64,000 nucleotides of DNA. Source: Acidobacteriota bacterium. GTDB lineage: Bacteria; Acidobacteriota; Terriglobia; Bryobacterales; Bryobacteraceae. Positions 8,931 to 18,380 of this stretch are shown here, one piece after another. The stretch covers positions 124,001-188,000 of the forward strand of contig JAFKEE010000032.1 in NCBI GenBank assembly GCA_017307505.1, in the 5' to 3' direction. A model generated the notes under the pieces. The model saw nothing but the letters and a program-made list of their open reading frames with translations. It was not told the DNA's origin and searched no databases. Positions within the stretch are counted from its first letter, which is position 1. Every line of letters begins with the position of its first letter. Position numbers and translations under genes: made by a program.

Positions 8931-9866
8931 TCATCGGGGACTGCCCGGCGCCACCCCAGCGAACTGGGAAGATTCCGGATGCGGCACATTGGCCCGGTTC
9001 ATAACAGTCTGGATGAAGCCTAATCCAGCTTTCGACAGGGCCTTGTCTTTTCTGTAGACCAGCCCCAGGCGGCGCATCACCGGCTCCGGAGCCAGTGAAA
9101 CAGCCTTGAACTGGCCGGCCACGACGCCTTCCTGGAAGTGGGACGCCGCCATGAACGACAGCCCCATGCCCGCCAGTACGAACCGCTTGATCATCTCAGT
9201 GGAATCCAGTTCCATGGAGATCTGGATGCTGTCCTCCACTGGCTCCAGCCACTGGTTCATCTTACTGCGCGTGGCGCCGCCCTTCGGCAGTAATAAAGGA
9301 TACGGCACGACATCCTGGCAGTGGATGGCGGGTAGTGAAGCCAGCGGGTGGTCCGCCGGCGTCAACAGCTTGATCTCGTCCGTGTAGACCTGAAGCACCT
9401 GGAGCTTCTTATCCTGCACCGGCAGTTGCGCAAAGCCGAAGTCGGCCAGATTGTCGAGCACCGCTTCGGTGACGTGTCCGCCGTAGCTGCGGTCGACCAG
9501 CAACTGCACATTGGGAAATCGCTTCTTGTATTCCGAAAATACGTTCGGCAACACGTAAATACAGGTGGCTTCGTTGGCGGCGATCACGAGTTCGCCGCGC
9601 GGAACCCGTTCCAATTCGTTGATCGAATTCTGCGCCCGGCGGCGCAGATCGAGAATCTGTTCAGCATAGTCGCAGAAGATGCGTCCGGCCGGTGTGAGTT
9701 GGATGCGCGTGCCCAGCCGTTCGAAGAGCGAAGTATTCAGCTCCTGCTCCAGTTGGCGGATTTGGGCGCTGATCGCGGGCTGCGTGCGGAAACACGTCTG
9801 CGCAGCCTTGGAAAAACTCTTCAGGCGGACAATCTCCAGAAACGTGTGGAGTTGGTCTAGATCCAT
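8931..9866 (-). CDS. LysR-family transcriptional regulator
   Basis: 311 residues. The winged helix-turn-helix is at 1-60 (LDQLHTFLEIVRLKSFSKAA, then TQPAISAQIRQLEQEL). A substrate-binding-protein-like effector domain follows from about 90. Strong resemblance in the DNA-binding part to the other LysR of the window (34347). The inverted repeat at 9892-9912 just upstream of its start is a plausible autoregulatory site. The target genes are unclear: the divergent neighbour is the TIGR03790 gene at 10070. Confidence 0.9.
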   Translation of the reverse strand: MDLDQLHTFLEIVRLKSFSKAAQTCFRTQPAISAQIRQLEQELNTSLFERLGTRIQLTPAGRIFCDYAEQILDLRRRAQNSINELERVPRGELVIAANEATCIYVLPNVFSEYKKRFPNVQLLVDRSYGGHVTEAVLDNLADFGFAQLPVQDKKLQVLQVYTDEIKLLTPADHPLASLPAIHCQDVVPYPLLLPKGGATRSKMNQWLEPVEDSIQISMELDSTEMIKRFVLAGMGLSFMAASHFQEGVVAGQFKAVSLAPEPVMRRLGLVYRKDKALSKAGLGFIQTVMNRANVPHPESSQFAGVAPGSPR

Positions 9867-9891
9867 GCGGGGGCTCGTCTGAAGGGCGACC

Positions 9892-9912
9892 GCAAGTTGG
9901 AAGACAACTTGC
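9892..9912. promoter_or_regulatory. Inverted repeat upstream of lysR-type gene, candidate operator
   Basis: GCAAGTTG, five bases, CAACTTGC: a perfect 8-bp dyad that starts 26 bases upstream of the LysR start codon. LysR proteins bind dyads of this size, often repressing themselves. It does not show the classical T-N11-A spacing, so the assignment is inference. Confidence 0.4.
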
Positions 9913-10069
9913 AGGGGTGATCATACCATATTACCATCTGGATGATGATGTTTAACTCGGCTTCATCTTTGATTTTCAACGCTTGCGGAGTGCTTTTGCC
10001 GGCTCGGGACGGCTCGCAAGCCTCTGAAGGCGGCCGGGTTGGACTGGTCTCCCAACAGACGGATCCGAG

Positions 10070-11170
10070 ATGAGGCTGGGTCCCACCCAGCGGTTGACTC
10101 TGCTTCTATTCGCGGCCGCCGGAGCGTGCGGTGCGCTCACTCCGGGCGAAGTCCTGGTCCTCGGAAACAGCAATTCGGCGGTTTCCCGCTCCATCGCGGA
10201 ATACTATGCCCGGCAGCGGCAGATCCCCAAGGACCACATTCTTCTCCTGGACCTGCCGATGCAGGAAGAAATTTCCCGCCAGGAGTACGACAGCCGGATC
10301 GCCGGCCCTGTCGGCGCCTTCCTTCGCAAACGAGGTTGGATCGACAGGATCCTGGCCATTGTCACCACCAGCGATGTCCCGCTCAAGGTAGAGGGCACCC
10401 GAGGCACGAGAGCGACTGGCGCGTCGGTCGATTCGGAACTGGCCGCGCTCTACGGCGACCTGCGCAGCGTGCCGCATTCCCTGCCCGGCCCGATTCAGAA
10501 CCCCTACTACGGCTCCGGCCGGCCGATCGCCCATCCGGAGTTTCCGATGTACCTGGTGACACGGCTGACGGGCTATACCTTTCAGGATGTGCGCGCCATG
10601 ATTGACCGGTCGCTGGCCGCCCGCAACCGCGGGATTGTTGTGCTGGATCAGCGCGCACCGGGCGTCGAGATCGGCGACAACTGGCTGGCCCGCGCGGCCA
10701 ACCGGCTGCCGAGCGGCCGGGCGCTGCTGGAGGAGTCGGCCAAAGTCGTGTACGGCGCCAAGTTCGTGATCGGCTATGCCAGCTGGGGTTCGAACGATCC
10801 GAATCGCCACGAGCGCGACGTCCGGTTCCAATACCTGCCCGGCGCGATTGTGACGGAGTACGTGTCCACCGACGGGCGGACCTTCCGCGAGCCGCCGGCC
10901 TCCTGGGTCCCGGGCGGATCGTGGAAGAACCGGGCCGAGCACTGGGCGGAATCGCCTCAAACCATGTCGGCCGACTTCCTGCGGCAGGGCGCCACCGGCG
11001 TCTCGGGCCACGTCTACGAGCCGTTCCTGGAGCAGACGCCGCACCCCGAACTGCTGTTCCAGGCCTATCTCTCCGGACGGCCGCTGGCGGAGAGCTTCTG
11101 GTCGGCGATTCCGGGCCTGAGCTGGATGAATATTGTGGTGGGCGATCCGCTGTGCCGCCTGGCTCCCTGA
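10070..11170 (+). CDS. TIGR03790-family exported protein
   Basis: 366 residues with an N-terminal hydrophobic export signal (LTLLLFAAAGACGALT). The following sequence, VLVLGNSNSAVSRSIAEYYARQR and ILAIVTTSDVPLKVEG, matches what I know of the TIGR03790 family, long proteins of unknown function found mainly in Acidobacteriota, Planctomycetes and Verrucomicrobia. A conserved-looking segment GATGVSGHVYEPF lies near the C-terminus. No catalytic motif is recognised. It is followed after 43 bases by a Rossmann-fold gene. Confidence 0.8.
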   Translation: MRLGPTQRLTLLLFAAAGACGALTPGEVLVLGNSNSAVSRSIAEYYARQRQIPKDHILLLDLPMQEEISRQEYDSRIAGPVGAFLRKRGWIDRILAIVTTSDVPLKVEGTRGTRATGASVDSELAALYGDLRSVPHSLPGPIQNPYYGSGRPIAHPEFPMYLVTRLTGYTFQDVRAMIDRSLAARNRGIVVLDQRAPGVEIGDNWLARAANRLPSGRALLEESAKVVYGAKFVIGYASWGSNDPNRHERDVRFQYLPGAIVTEYVSTDGRTFREPPASWVPGGSWKNRAEHWAESPQTMSADFLRQGATGVSGHVYEPFLEQTPHPELLFQAYLSGRPLAESFWSAIPGLSWMNIVVGDPLCRLAP

Positions 11171-11213
11171 GACGGCATTGCTGGCGAGGCGCCGCACGTT
11201 ATCCTGGCAGAAT

Positions 11214-11846
11214 ATGACGCGAAACGTGGCCGTGCTGGCCGGGTCCACCGGTCTCACCGGCAGGTACTTGCGAGAGGTGCTGGCAGAGGACGCCTTCTAC
11301 GATCAGGTTCAGGCCCTGACCCGGCAGGATCGTCTGGAGACGCTGGAAGCCGGCCAGATGCCCGGGGCCACGCATCTCTTCTGCTGCCTGGGTACGACCA
11401 TCAAGACGGCCGGCAGCCAGGCGGCCTTTCGCCAGGTGGATTTTGACCTGGTGGTGCGGTTTGCCAAGGCCGGCCGGGCGGCTGGCGCCACGCGCATGAT
11501 GCTGGTCTCCAGCGTGGGGGCCGACCCGCGGTCGCGGACGTTCTACCTGAAGGTGAAAGGGGAGGCAGAAGAGGCGCTCTCCGGGCTTGGCTTCGAAGCG
11601 TTGCACATCTTCCGCCCCAGTGTCCTGCTGGGCCGTCGCGATCAGGCGCGGGCCGGGGAGGACTGGAGCGTTCGAATTCTGCGGGCCGTCGAGTGGGCCA
11701 TGGCAGGCGGCCTGCGCAAGTACCGGCCGATGCCGGCCGGAGTGCTCGCTTCGGCGATGGCGGTGGCCGGGGAGCGCGGAGCCACAGGCCGCCACATCCA
11801 TCACTTTGACGAGATTTACAATCTGGCCGGGGGCGGGGCCTGGTAG
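11214..11846 (+). CDS. NAD(P)-binding Rossmann-fold protein (YbjT/HTATIP2-like)
   Basis: 210 residues from ATG 11214. The nucleotide-binding loop AGSTGLTGRYL is at the N-terminus, and HLFCCLGTTIKTAGS, MMLVSSVGADPRSRTFYLKVKGEAE and LHIFRPSVLLG follow the pattern of atypical short-chain dehydrogenases of the HTATIP2/TIP30 type. The Tyr-x-x-x-Lys pair is present as YLKVK. Its substrate is unknown; relatives act as oxidoreductase or regulatory proteins. Confidence 0.8.
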   Translation: MTRNVAVLAGSTGLTGRYLREVLAEDAFYDQVQALTRQDRLETLEAGQMPGATHLFCCLGTTIKTAGSQAAFRQVDFDLVVRFAKAGRAAGATRMMLVSSVGADPRSRTFYLKVKGEAEEALSGLGFEALHIFRPSVLLGRRDQARAGEDWSVRILRAVEWAMAGGLRKYRPMPAGVLASAMAVAGERGATGRHIHHFDEIYNLAGGGAW

Positions 11847-11856
11847 CGGAGTCCGG

Positions 11857-12633
11857 CTAAGTCCCGAAGAGGCGGCCCCAAAAACCGCGCTTCTTTTCCC
11901 GGACCTGGGGAGGAAAATCCTTGAGGTCGAGGTCATCACCTCGCACGGCGGCGGCCGGGTGCTCGATGAACAGCAGTTCGGCCAGACGCGGCGAGTAGTT
12001 CTCGCAGATCCACTGGAAGGCCAAATCCAGCCGGGGCGGCCGGCCGCGCAGATCGTGGGCATCGGATGCTACGAAATGCACCAGTCCTAAATCCAGCAAT
12101 TGCCTGGCAAAATCCTCGGCCTTTTTGCCGAACAGGCCCAGCAGCGACTGCGCCGTCACCTGCATGTAGCGGCCTTCGGCGACCCACTCCTGCACGAGTT
12201 CCAGGCGTTGACGGAGGAGCGGATTCCTTTCGGGATGGGTCAGGATGATCTTCATCCCCACTTCTTCCAACTGGCGCCAGAGCACTCCGGTGTTGGGGAA
12301 GATGGTGAGGTCGGACAGTTCCATCAACAGGTAGCCCTTCTGGTTGATGGTGTACTTCATCGGCTCGCGCAAGGCGGCCTCGATGTTGTCGAACATCAGA
12401 TGGAAGTCGCAGCCGCGCACCAGTTGGATGCCTGGTCCGGCCAGGGTGCGGGCCTCGGCCAGGAGCGAATCGACCCGTTCGGCGTCGTAGGCGTATTGCG
12501 TATCGGCGTGCGGCGAGGCAACCAGAATCGTAGTGCCATGATCCCTGGCCATGCGGATCATCTCGACGGTCTCATCCATCGATTTTGAGCCGTCGTCGAT
12601 GCCCGGCAGAACGTGGGAGTGAATATCTACCAT
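11857..12633 (-). CDS. PHP-domain tyrosine phosphatase (CpsB/YwqE-like)
   Basis: 258 residues. The metal-binding motifs of the PHP phosphoesterase family are visible: DIHSHVLPGIDDG at the N-terminus, ASPH at about 40, the ILTHPERN segment, and VASDAHD near residue 190. Family members such as YwqE and CpsB remove phosphate from bacterial tyrosine kinases that control capsule export. The kinase and export genes are not in the window. Convergent with the gene ending 10 bases away at 11846. Confidence 0.85.
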   Translation of the reverse strand: MVDIHSHVLPGIDDGSKSMDETVEMIRMARDHGTTILVASPHADTQYAYDAERVDSLLAEARTLAGPGIQLVRGCDFHLMFDNIEAALREPMKYTINQKGYLLMELSDLTIFPNTGVLWRQLEEVGMKIILTHPERNPLLRQRLELVQEWVAEGRYMQVTAQSLLGLFGKKAEDFARQLLDLGLVHFVASDAHDLRGRPPRLDLAFQWICENYSPRLAELLFIEHPAAAVRGDDLDLKDFPPQVREKKRGFWGRLFGT

Positions 12634-12875
12634 TCAGCGAGTTCTTTCATTGTAGGGGATGGGGCCGTGTGGCTTGCGGGACAAAAAGTCCTGCCTCATC
12701 AACGGCAACGGACAATCTGTCCTGCCCGGCTGCAAATGTCCTAAAGTGAGTACCTTGCGGAGTCGATACAAAGAGGTGAAATAACGCGGATACTTCCACC
12801 TCGGCCAGGAGTTTCCGGGTTGGTTCCTCTCTTGCATACAGATACTGACTACGCACTGATTCCGCTTCTCTACAG

Positions 12876-15269
12876 ATGACGAAAAAGGCCAAGGTCTACC
12901 AATCTCTAATTCTCGTGCTCGGGTTGGGTTTGGCCGTCCGTCAGAGCCTGATTTCCTCGGGCGGCAATGACGAGCTATTCCTCTCCTACTTAGCACTGAC
13001 GCTCCTTACCTCCCTGATGCGGCTGGGCGTGCCCACCGCGGCCGGCACAATTTCGATTGGATTCATCTTCATTCTGGCCGGCCTGGCTCAACTGAGCATG
13101 GGCCAGACCATTACCATCGGCATTACGGGCACGATTGTTCACTACCTGAGGGATACAAAAGCGCGCATTGAGTGGCGGGCACTGCTGTTCCAGGCAGCCG
13201 TCGTCGTCCTGGGGATTGAAGCGGCGCGTATTGCCTTTGATTTTGTGTTGCGGCAACTGCCCGGCGGGCGGATGGCGGCGGCGCTGCCGATGGCGGCCAC
13301 CGTACTGTTCATCGTCACGGCTTTGCCGCTGGCCACCGCCACGGCGATGAAGGAGCGCGTCTCCGTCTGGCGCGTCCTGCACAACCGGTTTCTGTGGTCG
13401 TTGCCGTATTATCTGGCCGGCGCCGCCTTGGCCGGCCTGCTGACGGCGCTGGTGCAACTGCCCCTCTGGCAGACAGTTGCCATCATTCTGCCGCTGCTGC
13501 TGCTGCTTTATCTCGCTTATGGCCTGCAAATTGAGGCCCTGGCCCGGGAGCGACAGCATGCCGAGGAACTCGCCACGCTGCAGCTCAGCATGGTGGAGGC
13601 GCTGGCCCTGGCCGTGGAGTCGAAGGAACTCAGCGCGGTCGACCACCTGCACCGGATGGCGAGCTATGCCGTGAGCCTGGGCCGGGCAGTAGGCCTGCGC
13701 GAACCGGAGCTGCGAGCCTTGCGGACCGCCGCCGTCCTGCACGACATCGGGCAGGTGGCGATTCCGGATCACGTCATCATGAAACCCGGCCGGCTGACTC
13801 CGGAGGAATACGAACGGCTGAAGGTGCACCCCGACGTAGGGGCCGACATTATCGAGCGGGCCAACTTCCCGTACTCGGTCGCGCCCATTGTGCGGGCCCA
13901 CCATGAACGCTGGGACGGAAACGGCTACCCGCAGGGGCTGAAGGGCGAGGAGATTCCGCTGGAGGCACGCGTGCTGGCCGCCGTGGATACGTTTGTGGCG
14001 CTGTGCTCCGACCGCCATCACCGCAGGGCGCTGTCTGTCGAGAAAGCCATGGCGATCGTACGGCAGGAGTCCGGGCGGGGCCTGGATCCCGATGTGGTGA
14101 AAGCGCTGGACGAGGTCTACCTGAAGCTGAGCGACGACGCGAAGGCCACGGCCGCCGCGCCGCCCCGGATTGTGAAAGGCAAGGACGGCAAAGTGGTGGC
14201 GGCCGAAACGGCGGAGGAGACGCCCGGCTTCCTCGCCACGATTGCCGCCGCGCGGCAGGAAGAGCAGTCGCTGCTGGAGTTCACGCAGATTCTGGGCAGC
14301 TCGCTTCACTTGCGTGAAACCCTCAAGGCCATTTCCCGGGGTTTCCGAAAGCAGATGTCCTTCGACACCGTGGTGTTGTACCTCTGCAATGAGAAGCGCC
14401 TGGAGGCCACCTACATCGAGGGCGACAATGAACTGTTCAGCGGGCTGAGCATGAATATCGGGGAGGGTTTGAGCGGTAGTGTCGCGGATCGGCGGAAACC
14501 GGTACTGAATGCGGATCCGGCCGGCGAGCCTTTGGGCGGACGCTCTCCGCAGAAGCCACTGCGCCTGAAGTCGGCGATGTCGGTGCCGCTGGAGGGGCCG
14601 CACGGAGTTGTCGGGGTGCTGACCTTCTATTCCGAGAAGCAGGAAGCGTTCGCCCAGCCACAACTGGGCCTGCTGCTGGCGCTGACTCCCAAACTTGCCT
14701 TGACGGTCGAGAATTCGCTGCGTTTCCGCGAGGCCGAGACGCAGGCGACCTTCGACTTCCTCACCGGACTGCCGAATGCCGGATCACTCTTCCTGCATTT
14801 GCAGAACGAACTTTCGCGATCTGCCCGCAACGGCGCGGACCTGGCCGTGCTGGTCTGCGATCTCGACGGCTTCAAACAGGTGAACGACCGCTTTGGGCAC
14901 CTGACCGGCAACAAGCTGCTGCAGGGCGTGGCTGCGGGGTTCAAGGAGTCGTGCCGTGAGTATGACTTCGTCGCCCGCCTGGGTGGGGACGAGTTCGTCA
15001 TTGTGCTGCCAGGCGCCACGGACGAGGCGGTGAAGCTGCGCCGCAAGCGGTTCTCCGAGATGGTGGAACGGGTCGCTTTCGAATTGTGTGGCGAACGGGT
15101 GGCGTCGCTCAGCCTGGGGATCGCCTTCTTCCCGCAGGACGGGCGTTCCGCGGAAGAGTTGCTGGCCAAAGCCGATGAGCTGATGTACCAGGACAAGTCG
15201 ATGCGGAAAGCCATGCGGGCCGGAATGATCCCGGCAGCCGCGCATTCCTGGATGACTGGGACGGATTAG
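12876..15269 (+). CDS. Membrane HD-GYP / GAF / GGDEF protein (c-di-GMP turnover)
   Basis: 797 residues with four parts. Residues 1-225 contain about seven membrane helices (sensor-like). Residues about 230-410 are an HD-GYP phosphodiesterase domain with HDIGQVAIPDH (about 288) and NGYPQGLKGEEIP (about 347). Residues about 460-610 are a GAF domain. Residues about 625-790 are a diguanylate cyclase domain with an intact GGDEF at about 703. An R-x-x-D inhibitory site (REYD) lies five residues before GGDEF. Both synthesis and breakdown activities therefore look possible in one chain. The stop overlaps the convergent gene's stop by 4 bases (TTAG). Confidence 0.9.
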   Translation: MTKKAKVYQSLILVLGLGLAVRQSLISSGGNDELFLSYLALTLLTSLMRLGVPTAAGTISIGFIFILAGLAQLSMGQTITIGITGTIVHYLRDTKARIEWRALLFQAAVVVLGIEAARIAFDFVLRQLPGGRMAAALPMAATVLFIVTALPLATATAMKERVSVWRVLHNRFLWSLPYYLAGAALAGLLTALVQLPLWQTVAIILPLLLLLYLAYGLQIEALARERQHAEELATLQLSMVEALALAVESKELSAVDHLHRMASYAVSLGRAVGLREPELRALRTAAVLHDIGQVAIPDHVIMKPGRLTPEEYERLKVHPDVGADIIERANFPYSVAPIVRAHHERWDGNGYPQGLKGEEIPLEARVLAAVDTFVALCSDRHHRRALSVEKAMAIVRQESGRGLDPDVVKALDEVYLKLSDDAKATAAAPPRIVKGKDGKVVAAETAEETPGFLATIAAARQEEQSLLEFTQILGSSLHLRETLKAISRGFRKQMSFDTVVLYLCNEKRLEATYIEGDNELFSGLSMNIGEGLSGSVADRRKPVLNADPAGEPLGGRSPQKPLRLKSAMSVPLEGPHGVVGVLTFYSEKQEAFAQPQLGLLLALTPKLALTVENSLRFREAETQATFDFLTGLPNAGSLFLHLQNELSRSARNGADLAVLVCDLDGFKQVNDRFGHLTGNKLLQGVAAGFKESCREYDFVARLGGDEFVIVLPGATDEAVKLRRKRFSEMVERVAFELCGERVASLSLGIAFFPQDGRSAEELLAKADELMYQDKSMRKAMRAGMIPAAAHSWMTGTD

Positions 15270-15778
15270 CGTTTGGGCGGTGCGTTGCCGAACTCGGACG
15301 ACATCCCATCGGCATCCTGAATTCTGAGGATGAGACCTTTGCGCGACTGGAAGGCCTTCTCCGACAGGGTGAAGCCGGCGGCTGCCGTGCGGTCCTCTTC
15401 CACGCCGCCGTTGATACGGTCGCGTTCTTTCAGCACCGGCGTGTAGCGCGAGCCGGCCACCTTGTGAAATTCGAGCACGCGGTCCAGGTCCGGTTGGGCG
15501 ACGGGCTGGCCCTCGATTTCCGCTCCATCGGCCGTGGTGGCTACGATTCTGAGCTGCTTCACCTGGAAGATGGTGGAGGAGGGATTCTTCACCCGAAAGT
15601 CCACGACGGCGAGGCACGCGTTGTCATCGGTGGGAATGATGCGGACTTTGAGGATCGAGCCCTCCAGGCGGACCTGCGAGCCGCGGTTCAACAGGATTGC
15701 CACCCCGGCAAAGAGGATCACCGCCAGCAGCCCCAGCAGCATGTTTCGAGCAATGGGTGGGAGGCCCGGCGGCTTCAT
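15266..15778 (-). CDS. Hypothetical single-pass membrane protein
   Basis: 170 residues from ATG 15778 (MKPPGLPPIARN). One N-terminal membrane helix (MLLGLLAVILFAGVAIL) anchors a periplasmic beta-rich domain with VDFRVKNPSSTIFQVKQLRI, reminiscent of LEA14/water-stress type folds. Start and stop overlap the upstream isomerase gene as TGATG, so translation is probably coupled. Function unknown. Confidence 0.7.
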   Translation of the reverse strand: MKPPGLPPIARNMLLGLLAVILFAGVAILLNRGSQVRLEGSILKVRIIPTDDNACLAVVDFRVKNPSSTIFQVKQLRIVATTADGAEIEGQPVAQPDLDRVLEFHKVAGSRYTPVLKERDRINGGVEEDRTAAAGFTLSEKAFQSRKGLILRIQDADGMSSEFGNAPPKR

Positions 15779-16704
15779 CACGCCTTTACCAGCTCCTGGA
15801 TCTTCGTCATGCAAAGATGCGCTTTCTCAATCAAGGTGCCATCGAAAACATGGGTCTCCAGGCCGACCTTCCCGGAATAGCCATCTTCTTCCAATTGGTG
15901 GTAAATGGCCTTCCAGTCGAGGAAGTCGGGGCCGATGACCAGGGCGCGGGCCTTCATCTGCACGTTATGGACGCGTTTGGCGGGCAGCAGCTTATAGCCA
16001 TCGGGCCAAGGGGTCTCTTTGAGGCCCATCGCGTTCACAGGATCCCAGTTGATGCCGAATGCCTTGGAAGGCACCAGCTCACAGATGCGTTTCAGTTCGG
16101 CCGATGTGCCCACGTTGCAGGAGGCTTCGTTCTCGATGAGTAACTGGACGCCTTCCTTCTCGGCGATCTTTGCCATCTCCTGCAGCACTTCGGCGATCTT
16201 GGGCAGAACGCTCTCCGGTTCCTCGACACGCGAGAACGCAAAGACGCGAATCCCTTTCACGCCCAGAATGTGCGCGGCCAGGATGGCTTTGTTGAGGGCC
16301 ACGAGGCGGTCGTCGAACTGCTTTTTGTCGCGCTCTTCCCGCTTGGCGCGGTCCTCCGGGGTTTCCGGGCGCCGCCGCCTGGGCACGGTGCCGGGCATCG
16401 TGAACTTGAGCATCGGTGTGTTGAGGAACGACACACGGAGTTTGGCTTCCTTCAGGTCCCTGGCGAAGTCGCGCAGTTCCGACTCAGGGAGGAAGGCGTA
16501 GGTACCGCCCTTGCCGGGGATGCCGCGCAGCTCCACCCAATCGATTCCGTACTGTTTCGCAAAGGCGACGGATTCCGCCGGAGATTTGCCGACCTCGTCG
16601 GTCAGCAGGCTGATGCGGGAAAGGTCGATGCGGTGGCGGCCCCAGAGGGCGGGCGCTGCCAGGGCGCTGCTGAGCGCGGTGGGGAGGAAGGTTCGGCGGA
16701 GCAT
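15778..16704 (-). CDS. Exported xylose isomerase-like TIM-barrel protein
   Basis: 308 residues. The N-terminus MLRRTFLPTALSSALAAPA is a Tat-type signal (RRTFL), so it is probably exported folded. The body matches the sugar phosphate isomerase/epimerase (AP endonuclease 2) fold: ISLLTDEVG, IDWVELRG, LLIENEASCNVGT and INWDPVNAMGL carry putative metal ligands. ATG 16704 was preferred over one farther upstream because of the signal. It lies in a minus-strand series with a small membrane gene 17 bases upstream. Confidence 0.8.
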   Translation of the reverse strand: MLRRTFLPTALSSALAAPALWGRHRIDLSRISLLTDEVGKSPAESVAFAKQYGIDWVELRGIPGKGGTYAFLPESELRDFARDLKEAKLRVSFLNTPMLKFTMPGTVPRRRRPETPEDRAKREERDKKQFDDRLVALNKAILAAHILGVKGIRVFAFSRVEEPESVLPKIAEVLQEMAKIAEKEGVQLLIENEASCNVGTSAELKRICELVPSKAFGINWDPVNAMGLKETPWPDGYKLLPAKRVHNVQMKARALVIGPDFLDWKAIYHQLEEDGYSGKVGLETHVFDGTLIEKAHLCMTKIQELVKA

Positions 16705-16720
16705 GAACCTAGCCAGTCTA

Positions 16721-17122
16721 TCAGTGTCGTGGAGCCATCGTAGCGGCCGAACGATGCTCCGGGGCACGGAGGAAAAGAGCACCGGCCAGCATGGGCGGAC
16801 CGGCGAGCATCACGGCGGTCAACATGGCCGCTCCGCCGCTGAGCTGGGTGGCGAAGTTCCAGTAGACGCCAAAGACGACGATGCCCAAAGCCAGCAGAAG
16901 GGCTCCGCCTTCGCGGGGGTATCGCCAGGCGACGGCGGTCACACCGAGGAACAGGATTCCGGGCACGGTTTGTTGAAGGACGTCGGTGAAGGAGGCAAAC
17001 TCGGCCACGCCGCAGGCGAAACCGAACCAGGTCCAGAAGGCAGCCCAAAAAGCAGAGATTGCCCGTGCCAGACTCGTCTCCCGATGTTGCACGTTCCACA
17101 AGGGAAAATGGATGTGCTGCAT
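16721..17122 (-). CDS. Small multi-pass membrane protein (SPW-repeat-like)
   Basis: 133 residues from ATG 17122 (MQHIHFPLW), with an AGAGG ribosome-binding sequence just ahead. Four hydrophobic segments: AISAFWAAFWTWFGFACG, TVPGILFLGVTAVAW, ALLLALGIVVFGVYW and MLTAVMLAGPPMLAGALFL. Small, four-helix, no catalytic motif. Function unknown. Confidence 0.6.
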   Translation of the reverse strand: MQHIHFPLWNVQHRETSLARAISAFWAAFWTWFGFACGVAEFASFTDVLQQTVPGILFLGVTAVAWRYPREGGALLLALGIVVFGVYWNFATQLSGGAAMLTAVMLAGPPMLAGALFLRAPEHRSAATMAPRH

Positions 17123-17187
17123 GAGCCTCTGGGGCGAAATTATACGTCCATGTGAGGGGAACCGCAAGAGGTGCTGGGGATTCCGCC

Positions 17188-18336
17188 TTAGGGACGGCGG
17201 GTCATGATTTCGTTCAAGAGGCCCGGAATCTCGAAAATGGCGCGATTCCGGATGCGGCCGGCGTTGGCGCGCATCTCCTCCAGACGCCCGCCGGTGAGCA
17301 GTTCGGAAGCAGCCTGGCCGATGCCCGCGAAGTTTTTCAATACCAGGCCCAACCGGTTCTCGCGCAGCCATTCGGCGTTGTAGCGCTCCTGCGGCAGCGT
17401 CCAGGCGTTGCGGACCGTAATCGCCGGCAAGCCCATGTGGACCGCCTCGCTGAGGCTGCCGGGGCCGGGTTTCCCGATGAAGAAATCGGACAGGCGCATC
17501 CAGCGCGGGATTTCGCTGGTGAATCCGACCACATGCTTCCTGATCCGGCTGGGCTGCGCCTCCAATTGTTTCTTCAGCGACTCATTCCGTCCGGCGATGA
17601 GGATCAACTGAAGATTCTGGCCGGACTCGTCCAGACGCCGCAGGATCTCCTTCATGACTCCGGTGCCGTAGCCTCCAAACAGGACCAGGCCGGTGGGTGT
17701 GGACGGGTCGAGGCCGACGGCGGTGCGCTCGGCCGCGACATCCACCTCCAACGGCTGGTAGAAGCGGGGATGCAGGATCATGCCCGAGGTCTGGAAGACG
17801 CGGTTTTTCGGGTGGCCCAGATCGAGCGCCTGGCGGTAAGCGCGGTCGCTGCCGCAGATGAAGTACTGATCCTGTTTCTCGATCCAGAAGGCCGGAGGGA
17901 AGTCGGCTATGTCGGTCAGGATGGTGATGTAGGGGGTGCCCGGCAGGGCGAGCTGCAATCCTTCATAGATGGCGCGGTTGAAGTTGGGCACGACGCTCAC
18001 GACGCCGTCCGGAGCCACGGCTTTCGAGCGGAACTGCCACCACTCGCGCATCAGTTTCACTTCGGTGCCGTGGTAGAGCCGGATGACGCCCTGCATGAAG
18101 CGCAGGCCCTGCTCTGAGCCGAGCGTCCACCCGCGGCGCAGCATGAGGTTGTAGATTTCCTGCAGGTCGATCCGCAGAACCTTCTTGAAGACGTCGGCCG
18201 GCGCCAGAATGTCCTGGAGGTGCACCAGGCGCGGTTGCCAGGGCAGTTGTTCCTGCTCCATCGCCAACTTGAGTGCGGTGGCCGCGGCACGGTGCCCGCC
18301 CCCCGCATCAAAGAAGAGAAAATCGAGGATCGGCAT
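17188..18336 (-). CDS. Glycosyltransferase, MGDG synthase/MurG-like (GT-B fold)
   Basis: 382 residues. It starts MPILDFLFFDAGGGHRAAA, where GGGHRAAA corresponds to the acceptor-side glycine loop of monogalactosyldiacylglycerol synthase/MurG (GT28) enzymes. The C-terminal half has the nucleotide-sugar pattern FFIGKPGPGSLSEAVHMGLP, typical of this family. A lipid or lipid-linked acceptor is therefore likely, at the membrane surface. It follows a response regulator-PP2C gene by 44 bases on the same strand. Confidence 0.85.
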   Translation of the reverse strand: MPILDFLFFDAGGGHRAAATALKLAMEQEQLPWQPRLVHLQDILAPADVFKKVLRIDLQEIYNLMLRRGWTLGSEQGLRFMQGVIRLYHGTEVKLMREWWQFRSKAVAPDGVVSVVPNFNRAIYEGLQLALPGTPYITILTDIADFPPAFWIEKQDQYFICGSDRAYRQALDLGHPKNRVFQTSGMILHPRFYQPLEVDVAAERTAVGLDPSTPTGLVLFGGYGTGVMKEILRRLDESGQNLQLILIAGRNESLKKQLEAQPSRIRKHVVGFTSEIPRWMRLSDFFIGKPGPGSLSEAVHMGLPAITVRNAWTLPQERYNAEWLRENRLGLVLKNFAGIGQAASELLTGGRLEEMRANAGRIRNRAIFEIPGLLNEIMTRRP

Positions 18337-18380
18337 GCGCTGATGTGGAGAATAGCAGAAGGCCCGAGCGCAACGCCGGA

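Noticed and set aside
12990-14663. 557-residue open frame antisense to the HD-GYP/GGDEF gene
   Set aside because: Gln/Arg-rich composition with no domain pattern, opposite a gene with several intact motifs.
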